A program made the translations under genes and the position numbers. This document shows positions 43,460 to 52,710 of a stretch of 64,000 bases of DNA, one piece after another. Numbering within the stretch: the first letter of the stretch is position 1; each line of letters starts with the position of its first letter. Location of the stretch: assembly GCF_900114605.1 (NCBI RefSeq), contig NZ_FOTP01000002.1, positions 744,001 to 808,000 of the forward strand, in the 5' to 3' direction. Below the pieces are notes generated by a model. It made no database searches. It was not told where the DNA came from and saw nothing but the letters and a program-made list of their open reading frames with translations. Origin of the DNA: Bradyrhizobium sp. NFR13. Lineage in GTDB: Bacteria; Pseudomonadota; Alphaproteobacteria; Rhizobiales; Xanthobacteraceae.

Positions 43460-44428
43460 ATGATCGCAAGTCTTCTCATCGCGTTTGCCGCCGGCGCTGC
43501 TTCAGCGCTGATGTTCGCCTCGATCATTTCGGGCGCGTTGATTTCCCTTTTGCTGTTCTATCTCGCGCCGCTGCCATTGATGGTAGCTGGTCTCGGCTGG
43601 GGTCCTGTGACCGCTGCCATCGGCGGTATCGCGGCCGCCACCTCGCTCGGCCTGCTGTTTGGCATGCCCTATCTCGCCGCCTTCGTCTTCACGGTGGCAC
43701 TCCCCGCCTGGTGGCTTGGCCATCTGGCGTTGCTTGGCCGCCCCGTTGTTGCGGAAGTGCCCGGCGCAAATGGCGCCGCCACAACGCCGCCCGTGGTCGA
43801 ATGGTATCCGGTCGGCCGTATGCTGCTGTGGACCGCGGGCTTCGCCGCTTTCACCACCATGGGCGCACTGCTGACTCTTGGCACCGATGGCGACACCATC
43901 GTCTCGGCGCTGCGACGCGCTTTGACACGCATCCTGGGATCGCGCGGCGGTGCTGGCGACTCTGAACAGGTCATCAATGCGCTGGTGACGATCGCACCGG
44001 CTGCGGCCGCTATCGTCGCGATCATGACGCTGACGCTCAATCTCTGGCTTGCCGGCCGCATCACCGTAACATCTGGACGGCTGAATCGGCCGTGGCCCGA
44101 ACTGAAATCCGCAGCGTTGCCGCCGATGACGATGGTCGCGCTGTGTCTGGCCATCGCGCTGTCCTTCATGGGCGGCATCGTCGGCATCTTTTCGCAGATC
44201 GTCACCTCAGCGCTGATGATGGCCTATGCCCTCACCGGCTTCGCCGCGCTGCATACGCTGACCATGGGCATGAAGAGCCGTGTGATGGTGCTCGGCCTGA
44301 CCTACGCCATGGTGCTCGTCCTCGGCTGGCCGATCCTCACCATGGTTGGCCTCGGCCTCGCCGATGCCTTCTTCGGATTTCGCCAACGTTTTCTCGCACG
44401 CAGGCCACCGTCATCGACGGCGGTCTGA
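43460..44428 (+). CDS. DUF2232 membrane protein
   Basis: A 322-residue hydrophobic protein with about eight membrane segments, starting MIASLLIAFAAGAASALMFA. It matches the DUF2232 protein that lies between rpsR and rplI in many alphaproteobacteria; the wider family includes YybS-type proteins of unknown function. ATG 43460 follows the purine-rich GAAGGGGGCGGGA. rplI begins 44 bases after its stop. Confidence 0.85.
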   Translation: MIASLLIAFAAGAASALMFASIISGALISLLLFYLAPLPLMVAGLGWGPVTAAIGGIAAATSLGLLFGMPYLAAFVFTVALPAWWLGHLALLGRPVVAEVPGANGAATTPPVVEWYPVGRMLLWTAGFAAFTTMGALLTLGTDGDTIVSALRRALTRILGSRGGAGDSEQVINALVTIAPAAAAIVAIMTLTLNLWLAGRITVTSGRLNRPWPELKSAALPPMTMVALCLAIALSFMGGIVGIFSQIVTSALMMAYALTGFAALHTLTMGMKSRVMVLGLTYAMVLVLGWPILTMVGLGLADAFFGFRQRFLARRPPSSTAV

Positions 44429-44472
44429 CCAACTTACCCCAACACCTACTCGACATTTAAAGGAGAACGATC

Positions 44473-45057
44473 ATGGAAGTCATTTTGCTCGAACGCGTCG
44501 CCAAGCTCGGTCAGATGGGCGAAGTCGTCCGCGTCAAGGACGGCTACGGCCGCAACTTTCTGCTGAAGCGTGGCAAGGCGCTGCGCGCCACCGCTGACAA
44601 TCGCGCCAAGTACGACGGCATGAAGGCTGACCTCGAAGCCAACAACATCAAGGCCAAGGCGGAAGCCACCAAGGTCGCCGAGAAGATCGACGGCCGCAAC
44701 GTCGTCGTCATCCGTCAGGCGTCGGAAACCGGCCAGCTGTTCGGTTCGGTGTCGGTGCGCGACATCATCGCGACCTTCGAAGCCGATGGGGTCACCTTCG
44801 CCCGCAGCCAGGTTCTGCTCGACGCACCGATCAAGACCATCGGCCAGCACGCGATCTCGATCGCCGTGCATCCGGAAGTCGAAGTCAGCGTCAGCGTCAC
44901 CGTTGCCCGTTCGGCCGACGAAGCCGAGCGCATCAACCGCGGCGAAGACATCTCGAGCCGTCAGGAAGATCAGGACGCAGCCGCCGAAGCACTGGCCGCC
45001 GCTGGCGAATTCTTCGATCCGGACGCACAGGGCAACGCCGAAGAAGACAACGGCTAA
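44473..45057 (+). CDS. rplI: Ribosomal protein bL9
   Basis: A 194-residue large-subunit protein. The N-domain [20 protein letters not shown] and [17 protein letters not shown] bind 23S rRNA; a long helix leads to the C-domain. The final 40 residues are acidic ([20 protein letters not shown]), an extension common in rhizobia. AAAGGAGA precedes the ATG. A strong terminator follows. Confidence 0.97.
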   Translation: MEVILLERVAKLGQMGEVVRVKDGYGRNFLLKRGKALRATADNRAKYDGMKADLEANNIKAKAEATKVAEKIDGRNVVVIRQASETGQLFGSVSVRDIIATFEADGVTFARSQVLLDAPIKTIGQHAISIAVHPEVEVSVSVTVARSADEAERINRGEDISSRQEDQDAAAEALAAAGEFFDPDAQGNAEEDNG

Positions 45058-45088
45058 GTCCACACGACAGAGCTCAAGCTCAAACGAG

Positions 45089-45119
45089 AAAAGCCCGGCC
45101 AATCTGGCCGGGCTTTTTT
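45089..45119 (+). terminator. Rho-independent terminator of the rpsF-rplI operon
   Basis: AAGCCCGGCC, loop AATCT, GGCCGGGCTT, followed by TTTT and preceded by AAAA, so it can also serve the convergent cytochrome-like gene. Confidence 0.92.
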
Positions 45120-45148
45120 GTTCGGTCGTTCGAACGGCGACTGATGTT

Positions 45149-46276
45149 CTACTGCGAGATCGGCGGCAACGGCGGGCCTGACGAGGCAGGAGGCGCCGGT
45201 GGTGCAGCAGACGCCGGAGGCGGTGGTGGTGGCGGCGCAGCAGGAGCCGGTGAAGCTGCAGGTGCTGGGGCCGCAGGGGCCGGCGCTGGCGGAGCTGCGG
45301 CTGGCGGAGGCGTTGGAGCTGCAGGTGCCGGGGTCGGCGCCGATGCGGGCGGAGACGCAGGAGCCACAGGTGCCGGAGTCGGCGCTGCTGCGGGCGGAGA
45401 CGCAGGGGCTGCCGGCGCAGGAGGCGCGGGCTCGGCTGACACCGGACGGCTTTCACCTTCAGACGCCTTCGGTGCCGGCGTAACCGACGGAACGGGATCC
45501 GAACGAAGTGGAGGCGTCTCAGGCTTGGCTTCGGGCTTCGCCTCGGGTTTGCCTTCTTCAGCAGGCTTCGCCGCGGGCTCAGTCTTGGCAGGCTCCGGCC
45601 TTGGCTCAGCCTTCGGCTCAGTCTTGGGTTCGACCTTGGGCTCGTCCTTCACAGGTTCGGCCTTCGGCGGCTCTTCCTGATGACGGCGGCCCTTCTTGCC
45701 GAGCTTCTGCTTCTGTACAGGACGCTCCGCCTCTGCGGCAGCAGGCGACGGCGCATCCGGCCTGGCCTCTGGATTCTCTGCCGCCGGTCGTGCCTGCCGC
45801 TTAGCATTGCGGCCCTGGCGCGTGCCGGGCTCGGCCTGAGCTGGCGCAACATCGGCATCGGGCTTCGCGGCCTCCTGCGGGCGTAGCCGGCGGCCGGGCG
45901 GCGTTGCCTCCGGCGGCGCAGCACCGGGCCTGGCATCGGCCGGGGCTGGCTTCTGTTCGGTCGAGAGCTCACGGCCCTGACGCGTCAGGTTATCCCCGGC
46001 AGGGCGGCGGTCGGCCGCCCCGTTGGACACGACATAAGCGGCCATCGACGCCGCCATATCTGTACTTGTGGTGTAGTGCTGGCGCAGGAAGGTCGGCAGC
46101 GCACCGGGCGCCACGGTCTTCAACAGCCCGCGCGGACTTTTATGGCAGACGGCACAGCCGCCCGCGAAAATCTGGGAGGGTGACTTTCCGGCTTCAAGAT
46201 TTTGGGCCTGTACCGGGACTGCCGCGAAGCTAATCAGGAGCATCACCGTCGCTAAACTGAGCGCTCGGCTCAACAT
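45149..46276 (-). CDS. Exported c-type cytochrome-like protein with long Pro/Ala/Glu tail
   Basis: The 375-residue product has a signal peptide (cleavage after VQAQ, residue 25) and a single heme site CAVCH (Cys41, Cys44, His45) in a domain of about 75 residues. A possible distal methionine is in TDMAASMAAYV. From about residue 95 the rest is low complexity: basic/Gln-rich to 195, EPKVEPKTEPKAEP repeats to 250, then AP/PP repeats to the end. The layout suggests a short electron carrier on a long spacer in the periplasm or cell wall. It is convergent with rplI across the terminator. The redox partner is unknown. Confidence 0.75.
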   Translation of the reverse strand: MLSRALSLATVMLLISFAAVPVQAQNLEAGKSPSQIFAGGCAVCHKSPRGLLKTVAPGALPTFLRQHYTTSTDMAASMAAYVVSNGAADRRPAGDNLTRQGRELSTEQKPAPADARPGAAPPEATPPGRRLRPQEAAKPDADVAPAQAEPGTRQGRNAKRQARPAAENPEARPDAPSPAAAEAERPVQKQKLGKKGRRHQEEPPKAEPVKDEPKVEPKTEPKAEPRPEPAKTEPAAKPAEEGKPEAKPEAKPETPPLRSDPVPSVTPAPKASEGESRPVSAEPAPPAPAAPASPPAAAPTPAPVAPASPPASAPTPAPAAPTPPPAAAPPAPAPAAPAPAASPAPAAPPPPPPPASAAPPAPPASSGPPLPPISQ

Positions 46277-46532
46277 TTCAATCTCCTGATGTGGCTGGCT
46301 TAATCACGCGGATCACCTTGTATCCGATTGTGACGTGAATGGAAGCATCGACATATCGCAACGATGTGATCGGAACAATCGGGATGGCGGCATTGCAGCG
46401 TGCGCATTGGCACGGGCGGTGCACCACTACTATCATCTACCCGAGAGCTAAGGAGACAGTTGATCTCGTGCACGGCGGGAAGTTACGCTGCTACTTCGGT
46501 TTGCGCGTGATCGGATCATTGGGGTGATATCC

Positions 46533-47783
46533 ATGGACCGTCTGTTGCGTTTCTTTTTGAGTCAGTACATTCGGCGGGGGACCATAACCTTCACCACCGC
46601 CTCTGGCCAACAATTCACGTTTGGTGATGGCTCCGGCCCTCCCGTCTCCGCCCGCTTCGTCACCAAAGCCGCCCAACGCCGACTACTTCTCGATCCCGAA
46701 CTGGCACTCGGCGAGATATTCATGGACGGGCTCCTCATTATGGAGCGCGGCACCATTGCCGACCTGCTCGCCATCGCCCTGAACCAGCCCGATATGGCGC
46801 CCCGCTGGGCCAAGCTGCAATGGTGGCTCCGCTACGTCCTGCGCCACGCCCAGCAGTTCAACCCCCGCAAGCGCTCGCGCAATAACGTTGCCCATCACTA
46901 CGATCTGGACGCCCGGCTCTACTCATTGTTTCTCGACGCCGACAAGCAATATAGCTGCGCTTACTTCGAGGGTCCCGACGCGACGCTGGACGATGCCCAA
47001 CTCGCCAAGAAGCGACATCTCGCGGCCAAGATGCTGATCGAGAAAGGCCAACGCGTACTCGACATTGGCTCCGGCTGGGGCGGGCTTGGGCTCTATCTGG
47101 CAGAGATGGCCGGCGCCAATGTCACCGGCGTTACGCTGTCCACCGAACAGCTGCAGGTTGCCAAGGCCAGGGCTGTCGAGAAGAACCTGACCGACCGTGC
47201 GAAATTCCTGCTGCAGGACTATCGCGACGTGCCCGGTCCGTTCCACCGCATAGTTTCGGTCGGCATGTTCGAGCATGTCGGCGTCGATCACTACGACACG
47301 TTCTTCAAGCGTTGCGCCGAACTGCTGACCACTGACGGCGTCATGGTTCTGCATTCGATCGGCCGGCCCGAAGGACCGGGCATCACCAATCCATGGGTCG
47401 CCAAGTATATTTTCCCCGGCGGCTACATCCCTGCCCTGTCGGAAGTTCTCCCGGCGATCGAACGGGCCGGGTTGCTGGTTTCCGACGTCGAGATCCTGCG
47501 GCTGCATTATGCCGAGACACTCAAGGCATGGCGTGAGCGCTTCATGGCACGACGCGAGGAAGCCGTACGACTCTATGACGAGCGCTTCGCGCGGATGTGG
47601 GAGTTTTATCTGGCGGCGTCCGAAATGTCGTTTCGCATGCAGAACGTGATGAACTTCCAGATCCAGCTCACCAAGCGTCAGGACGTGGTGCCGTTCACGC
47701 GGGATTATATCGGTCAGGAGGAAGAGCGGCTTCGAGCCCGGGAACGGACCCAGCAACCGCGTCTGCAGATTGCCGGCGAATAG
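46533..47783 (+). CDS. cfa: Cyclopropane-fatty-acyl-phospholipid synthase
   Basis: A 416-residue S-adenosylmethionine methyltransferase that adds a methylene bridge to unsaturated acyl chains in the membrane. The SAM loop VLDIGSGWGGLGLYLAE (about residues 173-189), YSCAYFEG and VGMFEHVGVDHYDTFFKRC are typical. ATG 46533 is the likely start; a GTG at 46524 is in frame. It stands between the cytochrome-like gene and dnaB, an insertion in the usual rplI-dnaB neighbourhood. Confidence 0.93.
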   Translation: MDRLLRFFLSQYIRRGTITFTTASGQQFTFGDGSGPPVSARFVTKAAQRRLLLDPELALGEIFMDGLLIMERGTIADLLAIALNQPDMAPRWAKLQWWLRYVLRHAQQFNPRKRSRNNVAHHYDLDARLYSLFLDADKQYSCAYFEGPDATLDDAQLAKKRHLAAKMLIEKGQRVLDIGSGWGGLGLYLAEMAGANVTGVTLSTEQLQVAKARAVEKNLTDRAKFLLQDYRDVPGPFHRIVSVGMFEHVGVDHYDTFFKRCAELLTTDGVMVLHSIGRPEGPGITNPWVAKYIFPGGYIPALSEVLPAIERAGLLVSDVEILRLHYAETLKAWRERFMARREEAVRLYDERFARMWEFYLAASEMSFRMQNVMNFQIQLTKRQDVVPFTRDYIGQEEERLRARERTQQPRLQIAGE

Positions 47784-47789
47784 GCTGGT

Positions 47790-48005
47790 CTAGTGCTGGA
47801 ACAAGAGCGTCGCCTGCCGGCGACGCGAAACAGGCCGCGGCCGCAAAATGGCGGGGCGCTGGAGGTGCGCTTTGGCGGCGGAGAGCGCTTTCGTATCGCA
47901 GGGGACATTTTCGAGCTGCGTGGTGCGTTCGAACGTGTCGATCAGCGTGGACAACCACGCAGAACTGTCGGTTCCGGCATCGGGATGTGGGTGACGATGT
48001 CCCAT
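47790..48005 (-). CDS. Possible 71-residue protein downstream of cfa
   Basis: An ATG at 48005 is preceded on its strand by GAAGGA with 7-8 bases of spacing and opens a 71-codon frame ending 7 bases from the cfa stop. The product begins MGHRHPHPDAGTDSSAW, has a helical middle (STLIDTFERTTQLENV) and a basic end. Third codon positions are GC-rich. I do not recognise it; it could be a real small protein or a chance frame. Confidence 0.38.
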   Translation of the reverse strand: MGHRHPHPDAGTDSSAWLSTLIDTFERTTQLENVPCDTKALSAAKAHLQRPAILRPRPVSRRRQATLLFQH

Positions 48006-48364
48006 GGATCTATCCTTCGCCTCTTATTCGCTTTGAAGCCAACGCCCGGCTCCCCTTGAGGTTCCGGCAGCGCCGCCCCTGCCAACGGCTGGCTCTCTTA
48101 TAAGTGCGAGAGATCGCCATCAGGTTCAGGCGCGGGCGCCAATTTTTCCGGGTTCCTTAAGTAATGATTCAGACCCCTCCCCCTTGCCGCCACCGAGGCG
48201 TCAAGCGCAATGCTTGGTTCAGGCGCAAATCCCGCCGGCCTGATGTGGGAATCGTGCATAAGGCCTGACCGCATCCTTTCACTCGCCGCGGGCGAAGCGC
48301 TTAGTCCAACGCCGCGCGTCACGACGCCGTTCATCCGCCCAATTCAGAAGACCCAATAAAGACC
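48006..48364. promoter_or_regulatory. Intergenic region upstream of dnaB
   Basis: This 359-base stretch should contain the dnaB promoter and, on the other strand, that of the 71-codon frame if real. A 78-codon minus-strand frame (48098-48334) has no ribosome site and no recognised features. I see no strong hairpin or repeat. Confidence 0.4.
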
Positions 48365-49864
48365 ATGGCCGCATTCGATTCGAACGTTCTCAAGCTCACT
48401 CCCGAGGCGGGCACGCCGGCCTATCGGACGGCACCGCACAATATCGAGGCGGAACAGGGCGTGTTGGGCGCGATCCTGGTCAATAACGACGCGTTCTACC
48501 GGGTCTCGGACTTCCTCAAGGCCGAGCATTTCTTCGAGCCGATCCACCAGACGATCTTCGAGACGGCCGCCAGCATCGTACGCGCCGGCAAGATCGCCAC
48601 CCCGGTGACGCTGAAGACCTTCCTGCCGACCGATACGGACCTGGGCGGCATGACCGTGGGCCAATATCTCGCCCGCCTCGCCGCCGAAGCCACCACCATC
48701 ATCAATGCGCAGGATTACGGCCGCACGATCTATGAACTGGCGATCCGCCGCCAGCTGATCAATGTCGGCGAGGACATGGTCAACGTCGCTTATGACGCAC
48801 CGGTGGACTTCGCCCCCCGCGCCCAGATCGAGGATGCTGAGCGCCGGCTGTATGAACTGGCCGAAGCCGGCCGCTATGACGGCGGCTTCCAGCGCTTCTC
48901 CCAAGCGATGACCACCGCGCTGGACATGGCGGCCAACGCCTATCAGCGCGATGGCAAGCTGTCCGGCATCTCCACCGGACTGCGCGACCTCGATGCCCGC
49001 ATGGGCGGCCTGCAGCGCTCTGACCTCCTCGTGCTCGCCGGCCGTCCCGGCATGGGCAAGACCTCGCTCGCCACCAACATCGCCTACAACATCGCCGCGG
49101 CCTACCAGTCCGAAGTGCAGCCCGACGGCAGCATGAAGACCATCAATGGTGGCGTCGTCGGCTTTTTCTCCTGCGAAATGTCGGCCGAACAGCTCGCCAC
49201 GCGTATTCTCGCCGAGCAGACCGAAATTTCATCGAGTGCGATCCGCCGCGGCGGCATCACGCAAGCCGAATTCGACAAGATCCGCGACTATACGATCAAG
49301 CTGCAGAACCTGCCGCTCTATGTCGACGAAACCGGCGGCCTGTCGATCTCGCAGCTCACCGCCCGCGCCCGCCGCCTGAAGCGGCAAAAGGGCCTCGACG
49401 TCATCATGGTGGACTACATCCAGCTGCTGCAGGGCTCGGGCAAGCGCTCGGACAACCGCGTGCAGGAAGTTACCGAGATCACCACCAGCCTCAAGGCGCT
49501 GGCGAAGGAGTTGAACTGCCCGGTGGTGGCCCTGTCGCAGCTCTCGCGTCAGGTCGAAAATCGTGAAGACAAACATCCGCAGCTCTCCGACTTGCGTGAA
49601 TCCGGATCGATCGAGCAGGACGCCGACGTGGTGGTCTTCGTCTATCGCGAGGAATACTACCTGCAGGCCAAGGAGCCGCGCGCCGGCACTCCCGAGCACG
49701 AGAAATGGCAGCTCGATATGGATCTTGCGCACGGCAAGGCCGAAGTCATCATCGCCAAGCAGCGTCACGGTCCGACCGGCACCGTCGATCTGCAATTCGA
49801 AGGCCAGTTCACACGCTTCAGCGATCTCGCCGGCGGCTCCCAGTTCCGCGCCCCCGAGGAGTGA
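48365..49864 (+). CDS. dnaB: Replicative DNA helicase
   Basis: A 499-residue ring helicase that unwinds DNA ahead of the replication fork. The N-terminal primase-binding domain (PHNIEAEQGVLGAILVNNDA) is followed by a RecA-like core with Walker A GRPGMGKTS (about residues 226-234), VIMVDYIQLLQG and SDLRESGSIEQDADVV. Length is normal, with no intein. It is followed by alr after about 110 bases. Confidence 0.97.
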   Translation: MAAFDSNVLKLTPEAGTPAYRTAPHNIEAEQGVLGAILVNNDAFYRVSDFLKAEHFFEPIHQTIFETAASIVRAGKIATPVTLKTFLPTDTDLGGMTVGQYLARLAAEATTIINAQDYGRTIYELAIRRQLINVGEDMVNVAYDAPVDFAPRAQIEDAERRLYELAEAGRYDGGFQRFSQAMTTALDMAANAYQRDGKLSGISTGLRDLDARMGGLQRSDLLVLAGRPGMGKTSLATNIAYNIAAAYQSEVQPDGSMKTINGGVVGFFSCEMSAEQLATRILAEQTEISSSAIRRGGITQAEFDKIRDYTIKLQNLPLYVDETGGLSISQLTARARRLKRQKGLDVIMVDYIQLLQGSGKRSDNRVQEVTEITTSLKALAKELNCPVVALSQLSRQVENREDKHPQLSDLRESGSIEQDADVVVFVYREEYYLQAKEPRAGTPEHEKWQLDMDLAHGKAEVIIAKQRHGPTGTVDLQFEGQFTRFSDLAGGSQFRAPEE

Positions 49865-49974
49865 TGCGCACGTCATTGCGCCGCAATTGAACGACGGGTC
49901 GCGCACGCTTAGTGTGCGGCGCAGAAGATCGACCGCGTGATCCCATCGCGCGATCCCTGCGTCAGGAAATTGCG

Positions 49975-51150
49975 ATGAACACCGTCACGGACCCGAAACC
50001 GACAACTCAGGCCGGCAACGAGCTGCCTGCAGACGCCAGCGGCGTCCTGACTATCGATCTCGACGCTATCGTCGCCAACTGGCGCAAGCTGGAGAAACAC
50101 GGCGTTCCCGCCGAATGCGGCGCCGCGGTGAAGGCCGATGCTTATGGCTGCGGCATCACGCCAGTCGTAGGCGCGTTGGCGAAGGCCGGCTGCAAGACCT
50201 TCTTCGTCGCAACCTTCGACGAAGCCCGCGCCACCCGCGCCGCCGCGCCCGATGCGGCGATCTATCTGCTGAACGGTTTCCCACCCAATTCCGGCGATGC
50301 GCTGGCTGCCATCAATGCGCAGCCCGTGATCGGCGATCTCAACGAGCTGGCCGAATGGGACATGTTTTGCCGCCGCACCGGCTGGAAGGGCGGCGCAGCC
50401 GTGCATATCGACACCGGCATGAACCGGCTCGGCCTCAGCCTGGTCGATGTCCAGGGTCTGATCCCGCGCCTCGGTTCAGGTGATCACGGCTTCACGCTGG
50501 TGATGAGCCACCTCGCCTGCGCCGAACAATTGCACAATCCGATGAATGCCCGGCAATATTCCAGTTTCCGCGAGGCTTCTTCACTGTTCTCCGGCGTGCC
50601 TGCATCCCTCGCAAATTCGTCGGGCATCTATCTCGGCGCGGCCTATCAGTTCGATCTGACGCGTCCGGGCGCCGCACTCTACGGCGTCAATCCCACGCCG
50701 GAAGCCGACAATCCGATGGCAGCCGTGGTCGATCTCAAGGTGCGCATCCTGCAGACCCGCAGCGTTGAGCGCGGTGACAGCGTCGGCTACGGCGCCACCT
50801 GGACCGCGCGTCGTCCGACCAGACTTGCGATCATCGCGGCTGGCTATGCCGACGGCTATTTCCGCGCTGCCGGCAGCAGCGACGGCACCCGCGGCGCCGA
50901 GGTCATCATCGCCGGCCAGCGCTGCCAGATCGCCGGCCGTATCTCCATGGATCTGCTCGCGGTGGATATCACCGACCTGCCCCACAACGCTGCCCGCCGT
51001 GGCCACCTGGCAACGCTGATCGGCGACGGCATCACTGTCGACGAACTCGCGCATCACTACGGCACCATCGCCTATGAGGTGCTGACCAGCCTCGGCCGGC
51101 GCTACCTGCGGGTCTACAAGGGTGGCGACGACACCGCCGCGACGTCCTAG
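49975..51150 (+). CDS. alr: Alanine racemase
   Basis: A 391-residue PLP enzyme that makes D-alanine for peptidoglycan. The PLP lysine is Lys53 in AVKADAYGCG; the second base is the Tyr in SVGYGATW; HIDTGMNRLGLS binds the cofactor region. ATG 49975 is chosen from the family start; an upstream frame from 49912 is also open. The last 4 bases overlap the convergent tautomerase gene. Confidence 0.95.
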   Translation: MNTVTDPKPTTQAGNELPADASGVLTIDLDAIVANWRKLEKHGVPAECGAAVKADAYGCGITPVVGALAKAGCKTFFVATFDEARATRAAAPDAAIYLLNGFPPNSGDALAAINAQPVIGDLNELAEWDMFCRRTGWKGGAAVHIDTGMNRLGLSLVDVQGLIPRLGSGDHGFTLVMSHLACAEQLHNPMNARQYSSFREASSLFSGVPASLANSSGIYLGAAYQFDLTRPGAALYGVNPTPEADNPMAAVVDLKVRILQTRSVERGDSVGYGATWTARRPTRLAIIAAGYADGYFRAAGSSDGTRGAEVIIAGQRCQIAGRISMDLLAVDITDLPHNAARRGHLATLIGDGITVDELAHHYGTIAYEVLTSLGRRYLRVYKGGDDTAATS

Positions 51151-51533
51151 ACGTCCAATTTGAAGCTAAGTTCGATCTCGGAGGCTGGCAGGCCGCCGCG
51201 CATGCCCCAGTTCTCCAAAGGCTGCTCGTTCAGGACAATCTTGATCTCGAGTTCCGGAACGCCGAGCGCCGCAAGATTCTGCACGAGCGTCTTGTAGAGG
51301 CTGCGCTTGGTTTCGATGGAGCGGCCGGCGAACATCGTTATCTCGACCCGCGTGAAACGCTGCGAGCGCCCGGTCGGCACGATGCGCTGCGTCTCGCTAT
51401 AGGTGTCCACCGTGACGTCGCGGTCCCAGTCCGGAATTTTGAGCGCCGCCAGCATCGCCGACTGCACGGCCTCGATGACCTCGATCTCGCGGCCCCGCGC
51501 CCATTCTCCGGTGACAATTCTTGTGACTGGCAT
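51147..51533 (-). CDS. Tautomerase-superfamily protein
   Basis: A 128-residue protein beginning MPVTRIVTGEW, with Pro2 positioned as the catalytic base after Met removal, as in 4-oxalocrotonate tautomerases. RVEITMFAGRSIETKRSLYK is the usual beta-alpha segment, and the length suggests a fused or trimeric form. The substrate is unknown. It is convergent with alr, overlapping by 4 bases, and divergent from the TSUP gene. Confidence 0.8.
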   Translation of the reverse strand: MPVTRIVTGEWARGREIEVIEAVQSAMLAALKIPDWDRDVTVDTYSETQRIVPTGRSQRFTRVEITMFAGRSIETKRSLYKTLVQNLAALGVPELEIKIVLNEQPLENWGMRGGLPASEIELSFKLDV

Positions 51534-51610
51534 CGCCCTCTTCCATCGGATCGGTTGCACCTACACGACTGGAGCGCTCTTGTAACGTCCCGCGCTTGGA
51601 GAGTCGCGCC

Positions 51611-52339
51611 TTGAACTTCATCTTCGTCTGCACAGTCGGCCTGATCGCCGGCACCATTTCCGGGATCGTCGGCACCGGCTCATCGATCATGCTGATGCCG
51701 GTGTTGGTGTGGCAGTTCGGCCCGAAGGAAGCCGTGCCGATCATGGCCGTCGCCGCCGTGATGGCCAACCTGTCGCGCATCCTCGCCTGGTGGCGCGAGG
51801 TCGACTGGCGCGCCACCGCCGCCTATTCGCTCACCGGCATTCCCGCTGCAGCCCTGGGCGCACGCACGCTGCTGGTGCTGCCATCGCATATTGTCGACCT
51901 CACCATCGGCCTGTTCTTCATTGCCATGGTGCCACTGCGCCACTGGCTGGCGCGGCGCTCCTTCACCATCAGCCTGTGGCAACTCGCGCTTGGCGGCGCC
52001 ATCATCGGCTATCTCACCGGCATCGTCGTCTCCAGCGGTCCACTCAGCGTACCGCTGTTTCTGTTTTACGGCCTCGCCAAGGGCGCCTTCCTCGCCACCG
52101 AAGCCGCGAGTTCGCTCGGCCTCTATCTCAGCAAGTCGGTCACCTTCCAGCGGTTTGGCGCGCTCGATCTCGACGTGCTCATGAAAGGCCTGATCGCTGG
52201 CGCCTCGCTGATGGCCGGTGCGTTCATCGCCAAACGCTATGTGCTGAAACTGAGCGTCGAGACGTTCCGCCTGGTCATGGACGGGATCATGCTTCTGGCG
52301 GGCGCAGGCATGGTGCTGTCGGGGATGGCGCTGATCTAG
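51611..52339 (+). CDS. TSUP (TauE/SafE) membrane permease
   Basis: A 242-residue protein with about eight membrane segments of the sulfite exporter TauE/SafE family. GTISGIVGTGSSIMLMPVLVW and GIVVSSGPLSVPLFLFYGL are the two family repeats. Members carry sulfonates, sulfite or other small organic anions. TTG 51611 is chosen because GGAGAG lies 7 bases upstream; a TTG at 51596 is in frame. It precedes the GGDEF-EAL gene by a 371-base gap. Confidence 0.85.
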   Translation: MNFIFVCTVGLIAGTISGIVGTGSSIMLMPVLVWQFGPKEAVPIMAVAAVMANLSRILAWWREVDWRATAAYSLTGIPAAALGARTLLVLPSHIVDLTIGLFFIAMVPLRHWLARRSFTISLWQLALGGAIIGYLTGIVVSSGPLSVPLFLFYGLAKGAFLATEAASSLGLYLSKSVTFQRFGALDLDVLMKGLIAGASLMAGAFIAKRYVLKLSVETFRLVMDGIMLLAGAGMVLSGMALI

Positions 52340-52710
52340 GGCGTGCATTCACAAATCGCGGTAAATATGTCCGCTATCCCCGCGAACTGCAGGCTCAAAC
52401 AGAACATCGTCTCGGGGTCCGAAAAGCGCCAACAGGAGAATTCCAAACAATAGGTCTTTGGAAACCGCGCTGTTTAAAGTTGTATCTATTACTTACAAAT
52501 ACGTGCGACTGATATTCATAGATGGCGATCAACCAGCAACAGGTATTAGTATCTCGCGACGCCGCATTTCCAGCGTGCGCAGTGCAATATAATCCTTTGC
52601 CTCGCCGCATACAGTAATGCCAATATTTCCAACCTATTATTAAGGTTCGTAATCCACGCTGAAATCCGGAATTTCAGTTGTTTCCTTCGTAACGACTACG
52701 TGGACGCTTC
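52340..52710. promoter_or_regulatory. AT-rich gap before the GGDEF-EAL gene
   Basis: This 371-base stretch is clearly richer in A and T than the surroundings, especially 52440-52660, with TTACAAATACG, TATTAGTATC and CCTATTATTAAGG. It likely holds the promoter of the signalling gene. A minus-strand frame of 71 codons has unusual codon use and no ribosome site. I see no tRNA or repeat. Confidence 0.45.

Noticed and set aside
52395-52610. 71-codon minus-strand frame in the AT-rich gap
   Set aside because: Codon use is unlike neighbours, no ribosome site is present, and it would overlap the promoter of the GGDEF-EAL gene.
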